From Myxococcales bacterium (GTDB lineage Bacteria > Myxococcota_A > Polyangia > Polyangiales > Ga0077539), in assembly GCA_016793325.1 (NCBI GenBank), contig JAEUKI010000062.1, forward strand, positions 1 to 64,000: a stretch of 64,000 nt of DNA. The letters run 5' to 3'. Shown here in pieces: positions 53,308 through 61,790 of the stretch (within the stretch, counting starts at the first letter, position 1; each line of letters opens with the position of its first letter). Under the pieces are notes generated by a model that searched no databases, was not told the origin of the DNA, and was given only the letters and a program-made list of their open reading frames with translations. The position numbers and the translations under genes are program-made.

Positions 53308-54333
53308 TCAACCCCGAATCAATCGCAGCGCTTCCCACTCCATCTCCGCCGCCCTTCGCGCGATCGCGAGGAGCTCGATGTCGCTCTCGGCCCCGCTCAG
53401 GTACCGCTCTCCCTGATCCACGCTGCCCGCGGCCCAGCGCGCGTTGCCCATGATCTCCCACCAGCGCACGCGGGCGCGATCGATCGCGGTCCCGCTCGCG
53501 CGTTCGTACTCGCGCAGCCACGCGTCGCGCGTCGCGACTCCGCCCGCTGCGAGCGCGAGCTCCCCGAAGCGCCAATCGCGAACGCACAGCCACGCGACGT
53601 CCTCTGCGGGATCGCCCCAGTGCGCGAACTCCCAATCGAGCACCGCGCGCAGCCCCTCGGGGCCGATCATGAAATTACCCACACGAAAATCCCCGTGCAC
53701 GAGCGTCGTCGCTCCGCGGCTCGGGCGGTGCTCCGCGAGCCACGCGCACACAAATTCGAGCGCCGGGTGCGGCTCGGGCAGCGTGTTCATCGTCGCCCTG
53801 AGAAATCGCAGCGCTCCCTCGCACGGGTCGTCCTCGGGGCCCGTGACCATCGCCAGCCCTCGCAGCGACGGCGCGTCGTCGGGCGTGATCGAGTGGATCT
53901 TCGCGAGCTCGTTCGCGAGCTGCGCGGGAAGTTTCGCGCGCGCGTCCGCGAGCTGCGGAGCCTTCACCACGCGACGACCGATCGCCTCGCCGTCGACCCA
54001 GTCGAGCAAGTACGCGAAGCGACCCTCGGCCACGAGCGACTCGGTCAAGCACGAGGCCGCTGGCGTCTTCACGCCCGCTCGGCGCGCGCGCTCGATCACC
54101 GCGTGTTCGTCGCGTCGATTGATGGACCCCGTGAGCGACCGCGCCGCGTCCGAACGAAGCGCGTACCGTTGCGCGACCCCGTCGATCGTCGCGCGGACTC
54201 TGTAATTGTCCTGACACGCGCCGCCCGAGAGGGGCGCGAGCTCGTCGATCGTGACGGACTTCGCGAGCGACGCTTCGAGCGCGATCTTCAACTTGGAGCC
54301 GAGCGCGTCGAGGTCTCGAGTGGATGCGTTCAT
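53308..54333 (-). CDS. APH-family phosphotransferase of the acyl-CoA dehydrogenase-associated type
   Basis: A 341-residue protein from the ATG at 54333 (an ATG at 54354 is also possible). It has the aminoglycoside/choline-kinase-like fold: PLSGGACQDNYRV glycine loop, FAYLLDWVDGEAIG, ANELAKIHSI, the catalytic loop LVHGDFRVGNFMI and the metal Asp in AVLDWEFAHWGDP. This subgroup (as in the kinase half of ACAD10/11) phosphorylates hydroxyacyl-CoAs so that the hydroxyl can be eliminated, feeding acyl-CoA dehydrogenase-type catabolism. It is divergent from the crotonase gene (28 bp between starts), sharing a promoter region. Confidence 0.85.
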   Translation of the reverse strand: MNASTRDLDALGSKLKIALEASLAKSVTIDELAPLSGGACQDNYRVRATIDGVAQRYALRSDAARSLTGSINRRDEHAVIERARRAGVKTPAASCLTESLVAEGRFAYLLDWVDGEAIGRRVVKAPQLADARAKLPAQLANELAKIHSITPDDAPSLRGLAMVTGPEDDPCEGALRFLRATMNTLPEPHPALEFVCAWLAEHRPSRGATTLVHGDFRVGNFMIGPEGLRAVLDWEFAHWGDPAEDVAWLCVRDWRFGELALAAGGVATRDAWLREYERASGTAIDRARVRWWEIMGNARWAAGSVDQGERYLSGAESDIELLAIARRAAEMEWEALRLIRG

Positions 54334-54361
54334 GAGCGACGAAGTGTGTACCATCGACGCG

Positions 54362-55129
54362 ATGAGCGTCCGAGTCGAACGGCCCTCCCAGGCCCGAGGT
54401 GTGCTGACCGTGGTGCTCGACCGAATCGAGCGAAAAAACGCCGTCGACCACGAGACCGCCGCGGCGCTCGCCAAGGCGTTCGGCGAGTTCGAAGGCGACG
54501 CGGACGCCCACGTCGGCGTCCTCTACGGCGCCCATGGAACCTTCTGCGCCGGCGCCGACCTCAAAGCCATCAGCGAGGGCAGAGCCAACCGACTCGAGCC
54601 CGAAGGCGAAGGCCCCATGGGCATCTCGCGGATGGTCCTCGAGAAGCCCGTGATCGCCGCGATCGCAGGGCACGCCGTCGCGGGCGGACTCGAGCTCGCC
54701 CTGTGGTGCGACCTGCGCGTCGCCGAAGAGTCCGCGGTGCTGGGGGTGTTCTGTCGGCGATGGGGCGTTCCGCTGATCGACGGAGGCACCGTGCGCCTGC
54801 CGCGCTTGATCGGAATGGGTCGCGCGATGGACATGATCCTCACGGGCCGCGCCGTCACCGCGCGCGAGGCGCTCGCGATGGGCCTCGTCGATCGCGTGGT
54901 TCCCGACGGGACCGCGCGCGAGGCCGCAGAGACGTTGGCCGCAGAGATCGCACGGTTTCCGCAAGCGTGCATGCGGGCGGACCGACGCAGCGCGTACGCG
55001 CAGTGGGACCTCTCGCTCGACGACGCGATGCGACGCGAGTTCGAAGGCGGCCTCGCCGTGCTCGCCGAAGGCGTCGAGGGCGCCAAGCGCTTCGCCAGCG
55101 GCGCCGGCCGCGGCGGGCGATTCGAGTGA
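54362..55129 (+). CDS. Enoyl-CoA hydratase/isomerase (crotonase) family protein
   Basis: A 255-residue crotonase from the ATG at 54362. It shows the oxyanion-hole segments GTFCAGADLKAI and IAGHAVAGGLELALWCDL, and the later GRAVTAREALAMGLVDRVV. The Glu inside GGLELA is kept, but the second catalytic Glu (in enoyl-CoA hydratases FGQPEI) is replaced: LGVFCRRWGVPLIDGGT. So plain hydration of enoyl-CoA is doubtful; an isomerase, lyase or other crotonase reaction is possible. It is divergent from the APH-type kinase gene, which suggests a shared acyl-CoA pathway. Confidence 0.87.
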   Translation: MSVRVERPSQARGVLTVVLDRIERKNAVDHETAAALAKAFGEFEGDADAHVGVLYGAHGTFCAGADLKAISEGRANRLEPEGEGPMGISRMVLEKPVIAAIAGHAVAGGLELALWCDLRVAEESAVLGVFCRRWGVPLIDGGTVRLPRLIGMGRAMDMILTGRAVTAREALAMGLVDRVVPDGTAREAAETLAAEIARFPQACMRADRRSAYAQWDLSLDDAMRREFEGGLAVLAEGVEGAKRFASGAGRGGRFE

Positions 55130-55479
55130 CGGGCCTCACCCCCGCTGCCGCGCGGAGCGGCCCCCACCCGGCGCTGCCGCGCGGAGCGGCCCCCACCCGG
55201 CGCTGCCGCGCGCCCCGCCCCCGCCTGAACGGCAGGGGCGGAGCTTCGCATTGTGTGGGCGTGTTATCAAATCAGCGCCGCTGATGGCGTATCTCGCCGC
55301 GACGCATTGGATCTGAAAATTCGCTGACCCAATGCGAAGCTCCGCCCCTGCCGTTCAGGCGGGGGCGGGGCGCGCGGCAGCGCCGGGTGGGGGCCGCTCC
55401 GCGCGGCAACGCTTCGGCTTCGAAAGCCCCTCTCCCGCGGTCCCGCGGGAGAGGGGCGCGCGGCAGCGGGGGTGAGGCC
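55130..55479. repeat. Intergenic palindromic element, family 3 copy 2
   Basis: It fills exactly the space between the stop codons of the convergent crotonase and RNase D genes. Outer 23-bp ends are perfect inverted copies (GGCCTCACCCCCGCTGCCGC type at 55132 and near 55457). The arms carry the family-3 units GGCCCCCACCCGGCGCT (two left, one right) and the shared CGCCCCGCCCCCGCCTGAAC...GAGCTTCGCA block (ending 55250; returning at 55333). The ~80-bp core differs wholly from that of the copy at 38.6 kb. The right arm holds an extra perfect hairpin at 55428-55457 (CCCCTCTCCCGCGG / CCGCGGGAGAGGGG). Confidence 0.85.
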
Positions 55480-56652
55480 CTATCGCAAATTCGCCGCTGC
55501 GATCACTGCGAGAATCGCTTCGCCGTAGCGCGCGACGCGCACTTCGCCGAAGCCGGGCGTCTCGCGAAGGCTCTCGATCGTCTGCGGGTTGTTCTTCGCG
55601 ATGTCGTTGAGCACGTGCCCCGGGAGCACCACTTGAACGCTCACCCCGCGGCGCTCGGCTTCCATCGATCGCCACGCGGCGAGCGAGTCTTCGCGGGATC
55701 TTCTGCGGGCGATTTCGCCGCTCGGCGATCGCGTGATCACGAAGTGCTTCCGCTCGTCTTCGGGCACGTCTCCCTCGCGCTCGCCCTGGAAGATCGCGTC
55801 GACGAACTGCAGCGCCAACGCTTCGTCCACGGAGCCGCCCACCATGCGACGAAAGTCGTGCGGGTCCCGCGGGCGCGCGCGGGCGACGGCGATCATCGCT
55901 TGGGTTCCTAGGATTTTTCCTGGTGGAAGATCCTTCGCGACCGCCTCGCTCTCGCGCAACATCCACAGCGCGCGCCACACAGCGCGACCGTCGGGCGTCA
56001 TCTCGCGAAGGCCCTTCTGGTCCGCGTACGGAGGCGGCGCGTTGGGATCCTTCGCCCGCGCGCTCGCGAGCGCCCACGCCGTCTCGACGGAGATCTCTTC
56101 GTGAACGCCCTTCTCGCGCGCCTCGCGTTCGAGCTGCGCAGAGAGCGGACCCAAGTACGCCACGTCGCTCGTCACGTACTCGATCTGCGCGTCGGTGAGC
56201 GGGCGCTTTCCCCAGTCCGCGCGCTGCAGCTCTTTGTCGAGAACGACCCCGAACCGCTCGGACAGAAGCCCGCCGAGCCCCGTCGTCGACAGCCCGATGA
56301 ACCTCGCGTGTAGCGCAGTGTCCACCGCGCGAAGCAACGGGTGCCCTTCGAGGTCGAGCATCCTCGCGTCGTACGCAACATCGTGAACGATGGGCGTACA
56401 CGCGTCCGTTCCGCCCAGCAGCGCGTCGAGCGGCGCCAGCGTCGAGAGCGCGAGCGTGTCCACCACGAACACCTCCGGCGAGGGCTCGTCCTCGCGCGCC
56501 GCCGCGAGCTGCACGAGGCACACCCGCGGCCGATACGCGTACATCGCGTTGACCTCGGTATCGAGCGCGACGCGCGCGCTCGCGCGAAGCGAGTCGACCA
56601 CGTTGATCAACGCGTCGAGCTGATCGATGAATATCGCGCGAACTGCCGACAA
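55480..56652 (-). CDS. rnd: Ribonuclease D
   Basis: A 390-residue protein (family about 370-390). No ATG fits; the TTG at 56652, preceded by CGGAGCGC, is taken as start. The N-terminal DEDD exonuclease domain has VALDTEVNAMY (Asp31, Glu33), IVHDVAYDARML and the YVTSDVAYLGPL (Y-x3-D) motif. C-terminal helical domains fit HRDC modules (RALWMLRESEAVAKDLPPG; TRSPSGE...). RNase D trims the 3' ends of tRNAs and other RNAs. It lies 88 bp downstream of the SWIM-SNF2 gene on the same strand. Confidence 0.9.
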   Translation of the reverse strand: MSAVRAIFIDQLDALINVVDSLRASARVALDTEVNAMYAYRPRVCLVQLAAAREDEPSPEVFVVDTLALSTLAPLDALLGGTDACTPIVHDVAYDARMLDLEGHPLLRAVDTALHARFIGLSTTGLGGLLSERFGVVLDKELQRADWGKRPLTDAQIEYVTSDVAYLGPLSAQLEREAREKGVHEEISVETAWALASARAKDPNAPPPYADQKGLREMTPDGRAVWRALWMLRESEAVAKDLPPGKILGTQAMIAVARARPRDPHDFRRMVGGSVDEALALQFVDAIFQGEREGDVPEDERKHFVITRSPSGEIARRRSREDSLAAWRSMEAERRGVSVQVVLPGHVLNDIAKNNPQTIESLRETPGFGEVRVARYGEAILAVIAAANLR

Positions 56653-56740
56653 TGAAGCGCTCCGAGCGTGACAGAAACCAAGGTGAATTGAAAAATCGTT
56701 GCGAAGGTCGCAGGGGACCTTCGCGTGAACCGAAGCGAGA

Positions 56741-59728
56741 TCAGCCGTCGAGCAGCGCGAGAAGGTCGTCCTTGGTGAGCGCGGCGCCGAGCGTTCCCTC
56801 GTCGAGCGCGGCGTCGGCGAGGGCTCGCTTGGTCGCCTGGAGCGCCAGGATCCTCTCTTCGACGGTGTCTTTTGCAACCAAGCGGTACACCGTCACCGCG
56901 TTGCGCTGCCCCATCCGGTGCGCGCGATCGGCGGCTTGCTCTTCGGTGGCAGGGTTCCACCAAGGGTCGAGCAAGAACACGTGGTCTGCGGCCGTGAGGT
57001 TGAGCCCGGTCCCGCCGGCCTTCAGCGACGCGAGCAGCACCGGAGGTCCGTCCTCGCGTTGAAAGTCCTTCACGACCGCGGCGCGATCCCGCGTCGCGCC
57101 ATCGAGCCTCGTAAACGCGATCGATCGCGATTTCAGCGCCGGCTCCACGCGGTCGAGAAGGCTCGTCCACTGCGAAAACACCAGCGCTTTGTGCCCCGCG
57201 CCCACCGCCTCTTCGAGCGCTTCGCACAACGCCGTCACCTTCGACGACTCCCACCCGTCGCTCGGATCACGCTGCCCCGGAACGAGCCCCGCGTGACAGC
57301 TCGCCTGCCGCAGCCGCAACAACAGCTCGAGCGCCTGCATCACGTCCGACCCCTCGCGCAGCGCCTTCACCACGCCCGAGAGCGACGCCGCGCGAATCGC
57401 GTCGTAGACCGCGCGCTCGTGCGCGTCGAGCTCGCAATGCAAGACCACGTCCGTGCGCGGAGGAAGCTCCGTGAGCACCGCGCTCTTGCGACGACGCAGC
57501 ACGAAGGGACGAATCCGCGCGCGCAGCTCGCTGAGCGCTTTTGTGTCTCCTTCGGACACCTTGCGCGCCACGCGCTCGTCGAACGCGCTCCGCCCGCCCA
57601 AGAGCCCCGGATTCGCGAAGTGCATGATCGACCAGAGCTCGTCGAGCTTGTTCTCGATGGGCGTCCCCGAGAGCGCGATCCGCGCGCGGGCCTCGAGCGC
57701 GAAGCTCGCGCGCGCCGCACGAGAGTCGGGGTTCTTGATATTCTGTGCTTCGTCGAGGACCACAGTGTCCCAGCGCTTCTGTCGCAGCTCGTCCTCGTCG
57801 AGCCGCAAGATCGCGTACGTCGTGATCGTCACGTCCGCGCTCGGGTCGAGCTCGCGCGACTCGCCGTGATAGACGCTCACCTTCAACCCTGGCCGAAACC
57901 GCGCGCACTCCTCGGCCCAGTTGTGCACGAGCGATCGCGGGCACACGACGAGCGCCCCCATCGCGCGATCATCGTCGTCGCTCGCTCGCTCCTCGCGCGC
58001 GCGCAGCGACGCGAGGCACTGGAGCGTCTTTCCGAGGCCCATGTCGTCCGCGAGGATCGCGCCGAGCGAAGCGTCCCGAAGAAAGCACAGCCAATCGACG
58101 CCCGTCTGTTGGTACGGCCGCAGGCTCGCAGCGAGGTCCTTCGGCAGCCTCGCGCGAGGGACGCTCTCGATCCCGTCCACCAAGGGCCTGAGCTTCGCAA
58201 ACGACGGCGGCGGCGGAGACTCGAGCCGCTCGCAGAGCGCGATCACCGCAGGCGCGGCCGCGGGCGAGACCTTCTCGTCGCCCTCGCGCGCCGCGAGCAA
58301 CTGCGCGACGAGCGCGCCGTTCTTCGCGAGCCACGCAGAGGGAATGGGCGCGAACCCGCCGCCCTCCAACGCCACGACGTCCAAGCCCGACTCCCACGCG
58401 CGAAGGACGCTCTCGGCGCTCGCGCGCTTCTGGGTCTTGTCCTTCGCCCCTTCGCCTTGCTCCTCGACGGTGAAGAGCACCTCGACGTCGTCGTCCGAGA
58501 CGCGCAGCGACGCGACGAGCTTGCGCCGATCGATCCTCGACGCGCCGCCCGACCGCTCGTCGAACGCGCGCATCGCCTTGAGAAATCGCCCGGCGTCCTC
58601 GCCCTCGTACGTCACCGCGCGCCCCGGGATCAGCCCGAGCTCGTCGCGCAGCTTGTGCCCGAGCGAGACCTCTGCGGCCTCGTCGCGCACCACGACGTCG
58701 CCGCCGATCCAGACGAGTCGGCCCGCTTCGACGCGCGCGGACGGAGGATCTCCGTACACGATCCACGGCCGCACTTCGAGCGCGCGCTGGCCGTGCGAGA
58801 CCTCGAAGCTCACCCTCGGCTTCGCACCGGTTTTCAAGTTCGGGAGCCCGCTCGCGCGGTGCTTCCACACGACGGTGCGGTCGAGCTCGGGCAGGACCTT
58901 CGCGACGAGCTCGACGGTGTCCCTCGCTTCGAACACGCGGTCGATCGGCGCTCGCTCGCCAGCGCGCCCGAGGAGGTTCGTTCCGCGCAACGGCGCCACG
59001 CCCTCGCGGGTCCGAACGACGCCCGGCGCGTACACGGCCAGCGCGCCCTCGGGACGCTCGATCACGAGGCGCCATCCGCGGTCCTTCGCGGTGACCTTCG
59101 CGCTCGGCGCGAGCGGCTCGTGCGAGACCGCGATCTTCTCGTCGCCGAAGTACACGTGCTGCGCGCGCGCGAGGTGCACGAAGAGCTGCTCGATCGAAGC
59201 TTCGCTCATGCGCTCGAGGGGCTCGTGCGCGAGGGCCCTGTCGATCGATCGATCGTCGTCGCGCGTGACGAGCGTCGCCCCGTCGAGCGCGCCCTGCGAC
59301 GCCGCGAGCGAGTCGACCTCGATCGATCGGCCGTCGGGAGAGCTCACGAAGCGCTTCAATAAGAGCTTCGATGGGTCCTTCGGATCGACGCTCCATCGGT
59401 ACTCGAGCGAGGCGCTCTTCTGCGCGAGCGTCGGCATCGCGGCGGCGTCCGCGCGCTCGGTGGTGACCGCGATGCTCGCCGCGGCGACGTGGGCGCACGG
59501 GTCGAGCTCGCCGCCGCAATCGCAGCTCCACTCGGACGAGCCCGGGCAGAGCGAGACGGTCGGCGCCACTTCGAAGTACGGCGCGGGAACCACCACGACG
59601 ACCTCGTCTTCGTCGCGACGCGAGAGCAGCGCGCCCTTCGCGAGGGACTCGCCCTCGCGGTAGGCGAGGACGTTGCACTTTCGCTTGATGATTTGCGCGA
59701 GCCGCGCGAGCGCAGGGTCGATGGACAT
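56741..59728 (-). CDS. SWIM zinc-finger SNF2-family DEAD-like helicase
   Basis: A 995-residue protein from the ATG at 59728. A SWIM zinc finger lies near the N-terminus: Cys69-x-Cys71...Cys78-x-His80 (WSCDCGGELDPCAHVAA). The SNF2 motor follows: motif I ADDMGLGKT (about 559-567), motif II DEAQ (about 656), SGTPIENKLDELWSIMHF, and the helicase C part with LVFSQWTSLLDRVEP and GTGLNLTAADHVFLLDPWWNP ... RAHRMGQ. This SWIM-SNF2 architecture is common in bacteria and Actinobacteria/Myxococcota; it remodels nucleic-acid/protein complexes, with unknown targets. Only 36 bp separate its start from the divergent decapeptide-repeat gene. Confidence 0.9.
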   Translation of the reverse strand: MSIDPALARLAQIIKRKCNVLAYREGESLAKGALLSRRDEDEVVVVVPAPYFEVAPTVSLCPGSSEWSCDCGGELDPCAHVAAASIAVTTERADAAAMPTLAQKSASLEYRWSVDPKDPSKLLLKRFVSSPDGRSIEVDSLAASQGALDGATLVTRDDDRSIDRALAHEPLERMSEASIEQLFVHLARAQHVYFGDEKIAVSHEPLAPSAKVTAKDRGWRLVIERPEGALAVYAPGVVRTREGVAPLRGTNLLGRAGERAPIDRVFEARDTVELVAKVLPELDRTVVWKHRASGLPNLKTGAKPRVSFEVSHGQRALEVRPWIVYGDPPSARVEAGRLVWIGGDVVVRDEAAEVSLGHKLRDELGLIPGRAVTYEGEDAGRFLKAMRAFDERSGGASRIDRRKLVASLRVSDDDVEVLFTVEEQGEGAKDKTQKRASAESVLRAWESGLDVVALEGGGFAPIPSAWLAKNGALVAQLLAAREGDEKVSPAAAPAVIALCERLESPPPPSFAKLRPLVDGIESVPRARLPKDLAASLRPYQQTGVDWLCFLRDASLGAILADDMGLGKTLQCLASLRAREERASDDDDRAMGALVVCPRSLVHNWAEECARFRPGLKVSVYHGESRELDPSADVTITTYAILRLDEDELRQKRWDTVVLDEAQNIKNPDSRAARASFALEARARIALSGTPIENKLDELWSIMHFANPGLLGGRSAFDERVARKVSEGDTKALSELRARIRPFVLRRRKSAVLTELPPRTDVVLHCELDAHERAVYDAIRAASLSGVVKALREGSDVMQALELLLRLRQASCHAGLVPGQRDPSDGWESSKVTALCEALEEAVGAGHKALVFSQWTSLLDRVEPALKSRSIAFTRLDGATRDRAAVVKDFQREDGPPVLLASLKAGGTGLNLTAADHVFLLDPWWNPATEEQAADRAHRMGQRNAVTVYRLVAKDTVEERILALQATKRALADAALDEGTLGAALTKDDLLALLDG

Positions 59729-59764
59729 ACAGCGTGCGGTCCGTGGCGTACCATAGGTCTCGCG

Positions 59765-60493
59765 ATGGAGTTCTTCTCGGTCGGAGCCCAAGCGCGCGGT
59801 TTCATCGCCGTCGGCGCAGAGGCAGAGGGCGTGATCGCGATCGGCCAGGTCGCGCGCGGGGTGTTTGCGTTCGGCCAGATGGCCACGGGCGTCGTCGCCG
59901 TGGGGCAGCTCGCGCGCGGCGTGTTCGTCGTCGGACAGCTCGGGATCGGCGTGTTCGCCGTGGGGCAGGGCGCGCTCGCGATCGGCAAGGGCGTCGGGAT
60001 GATCGCGATCGCTGGCCGCGCGGGCGGAATGCTCCCGCTCAGCGCGCTGCCCGATCGCGCCAAGCGGCAATGGAAGCCGACGAGCATCGCGAAGGTCTCC
60101 GAGCTCGAGCAGGGCGTCACGAGCAACGGCTGGGTGCGCGCGACGTTCGATCTGGCGGGCGACGAGGTCCGCGTGACGGTCGAAGGCGACGCGCGACCGA
60201 CGTGGAAGATCGATCCCGAAATCGCCCGCTCCGTTCGCGACGAACACAAGCGCGAAGCGTGGGTCCGCGTCGAGCGCACCGAGGTGATCTCGGGGCGGCA
60301 AGACGGCGGCTTTCGCGAGGCCGCCGAGCGCGCCGTCGAGCTCACCGCGACGACGGCGACGTGGATCGAGCCCACGCCGACCGGGCGCATCGTCGCAGCG
60401 GTGATCGGGATGGCGGTCATCGTCGCGGCGGTCACCGGGATCGCGTTCGTTCCGTTGATCGAAACGTTCGCGTCGCTTTTGAGCGCGCGCTGA
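59765..60493 (+). CDS. Decapeptide-repeat (beta-solenoid-like) membrane protein
   Basis: A 242-residue protein from the ATG at 59765. Residues about 10-75 are six to seven ten-residue repeats of the form G-[QA]-x-A-x-G-[VF]-[IVF]-A-[VFI] (for example GQVARGVFAF, GQMATGVVAV, GQLARGVFVV, GQLGIGVFAV). Such G-Q/A repeats predict a hydrophobic beta-solenoid or stacked hairpins. The middle (about 90-200) is a soluble alpha/beta region, and a membrane helix lies near 208-230. The gene is divergent from the SNF2 helicase, sharing a 36-bp promoter gap. Function unknown; a cytoplasmic-face membrane scaffold is a guess. Confidence 0.72.
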   Translation: MEFFSVGAQARGFIAVGAEAEGVIAIGQVARGVFAFGQMATGVVAVGQLARGVFVVGQLGIGVFAVGQGALAIGKGVGMIAIAGRAGGMLPLSALPDRAKRQWKPTSIAKVSELEQGVTSNGWVRATFDLAGDEVRVTVEGDARPTWKIDPEIARSVRDEHKREAWVRVERTEVISGRQDGGFREAAERAVELTATTATWIEPTPTGRIVAAVIGMAVIVAAVTGIAFVPLIETFASLLSAR

Positions 60494-60560
60494 GCGCAGA
60501 TCGCGACTTCGCGCGTTCGGTCCGTGCGCGTCGCGCCCGGTGGTGTACAAGCCGCGCTCC

Positions 60561-61766
60561 ATGAGCCGCGCGCGCAACGAATCGATCGACGTCCTGCGAG
60601 GCGTCGCGATCCTCGGAACGTTTGCGTCGAACATCTGGATCTTCACGACGCGACACACGTTGCCCGCGGCGTCGAGCGCCACGGAGCACTCGGGCCTCGA
60701 TCCGACGCACTTTGCGCCGCTCTCGCACTGGCGCTCGCTCGACGGCGCGCTCGCGCTCGTCGTCGAGTGCCTCTGCAACGGGAAGTTCCTCGCGCTGCTA
60801 TCGATCTTGTTCGGCGTGGGAATGTGCGCTCAATACGAGTCCGCGCTTCGTCACGGCCTGCGCTGGCCTTGGCGGTACTACTGGCGCACCACGCTGCTCT
60901 TGCTCGACGGCGCGCTGCACCACGTGCTCGTCGTCGAGTTCGACATCCTCATGGGCTACGCCGTCACGGCGTTCGTCGTCGCGCCGCTGTTGCGGCTGAA
61001 GGGCCGCGCGCTCGCCCTCGTCGCCTCGGCCATCGCCGCGCTCCACATCACGATGGAGAGCCTTCGCGCGCACGAAGCCGTTCGAACGCACGGCGCCTCG
61101 CTGCTCCGCGACGACGCGGCGCTCGAGCTGTTGACCGCGACGGGAGCCACGTACACCGGGCAGGTGCGCGTTCGGTGGGAGCACTTCTGGGCGTTTCGCG
61201 TCGAGGCGCTCGTGATCGCTCCGCCGCTCAGCGCGACGCTCTTTCTTCTCGGGGCTGCGCTCTGGCGCGCGGGGATCTTCACGCCGAGCGATCGATCGAC
61301 CGTCCTGCGAAAGCGCCTCGCGCTCGTGGGGTTTTGCGTGGGCCTTCCGCTCACGGTCCTCCCGACGCTCGAGATTCTGCCCCTCTCGGTGAACCTCGCG
61401 CTCACGAGCCTCAGTCGCTACACCATCGCGCCAGTGCTCGCGCTCGGCTACCTCGGCGCGGGGCTCTTTCTCGTCGAACGCGCGTCGAAGGTGAAGATCC
61501 GCGCGGCGCTCGCGCGGCTCGGTCGCGCGTCGCTCTCGGTCTACATGCTGCAGAACATCCTCTGCTCGGTGCTCTTCTACCGCTGGGGACTCGGCCTCGC
61601 GCCGCTCGACTCGGTCGCGACGATGCTCAGCTGGCTCGCGATGAGCGCCGTGCTCACGGGCCTCGCGTGGCTGTGGTTCGAGCGCTTCGACCAAGGGCCC
61701 TTCGAGCGGGTGTGGCGCAAATTGTCCGACGCCCCGTTCACGCGACGCGAAGCGCCCAAGCCCTGA
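60561..61766 (+). CDS. DUF418-type polytopic membrane protein
   Basis: A 401-residue protein from the ATG at 60561. It opens with the DUF418-family signature RNESIDVLRGVAILGTFASN and has about eight to ten membrane helices; the end carries the diagnostic LGRASLSVYMLQNILCSVL, FYRWGLG and WFERFDQGPFERVWR. DUF418 proteins (YeiB-like) are inner-membrane proteins of the acyltransferase-3-related group; their substrate is unknown. The stop at 61766 is 24 bp from the family 1 palindromic element copy B. Confidence 0.9.
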   Translation: MSRARNESIDVLRGVAILGTFASNIWIFTTRHTLPAASSATEHSGLDPTHFAPLSHWRSLDGALALVVECLCNGKFLALLSILFGVGMCAQYESALRHGLRWPWRYYWRTTLLLLDGALHHVLVVEFDILMGYAVTAFVVAPLLRLKGRALALVASAIAALHITMESLRAHEAVRTHGASLLRDDAALELLTATGATYTGQVRVRWEHFWAFRVEALVIAPPLSATLFLLGAALWRAGIFTPSDRSTVLRKRLALVGFCVGLPLTVLPTLEILPLSVNLALTSLSRYTIAPVLALGYLGAGLFLVERASKVKIRAALARLGRASLSVYMLQNILCSVLFYRWGLGLAPLDSVATMLSWLAMSAVLTGLAWLWFERFDQGPFERVWRKLSDAPFTRREAPKP

Positions 61767-61790
61767 GGCGCGACGATCTTCTCCACCGAT

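Noticed and set aside
56918..59362. 814-residue plus-strand frame
   Set aside because: It is antisense to the SWIM-SNF2 helicase, whose motifs are unmistakable; high GC makes such shadows common.
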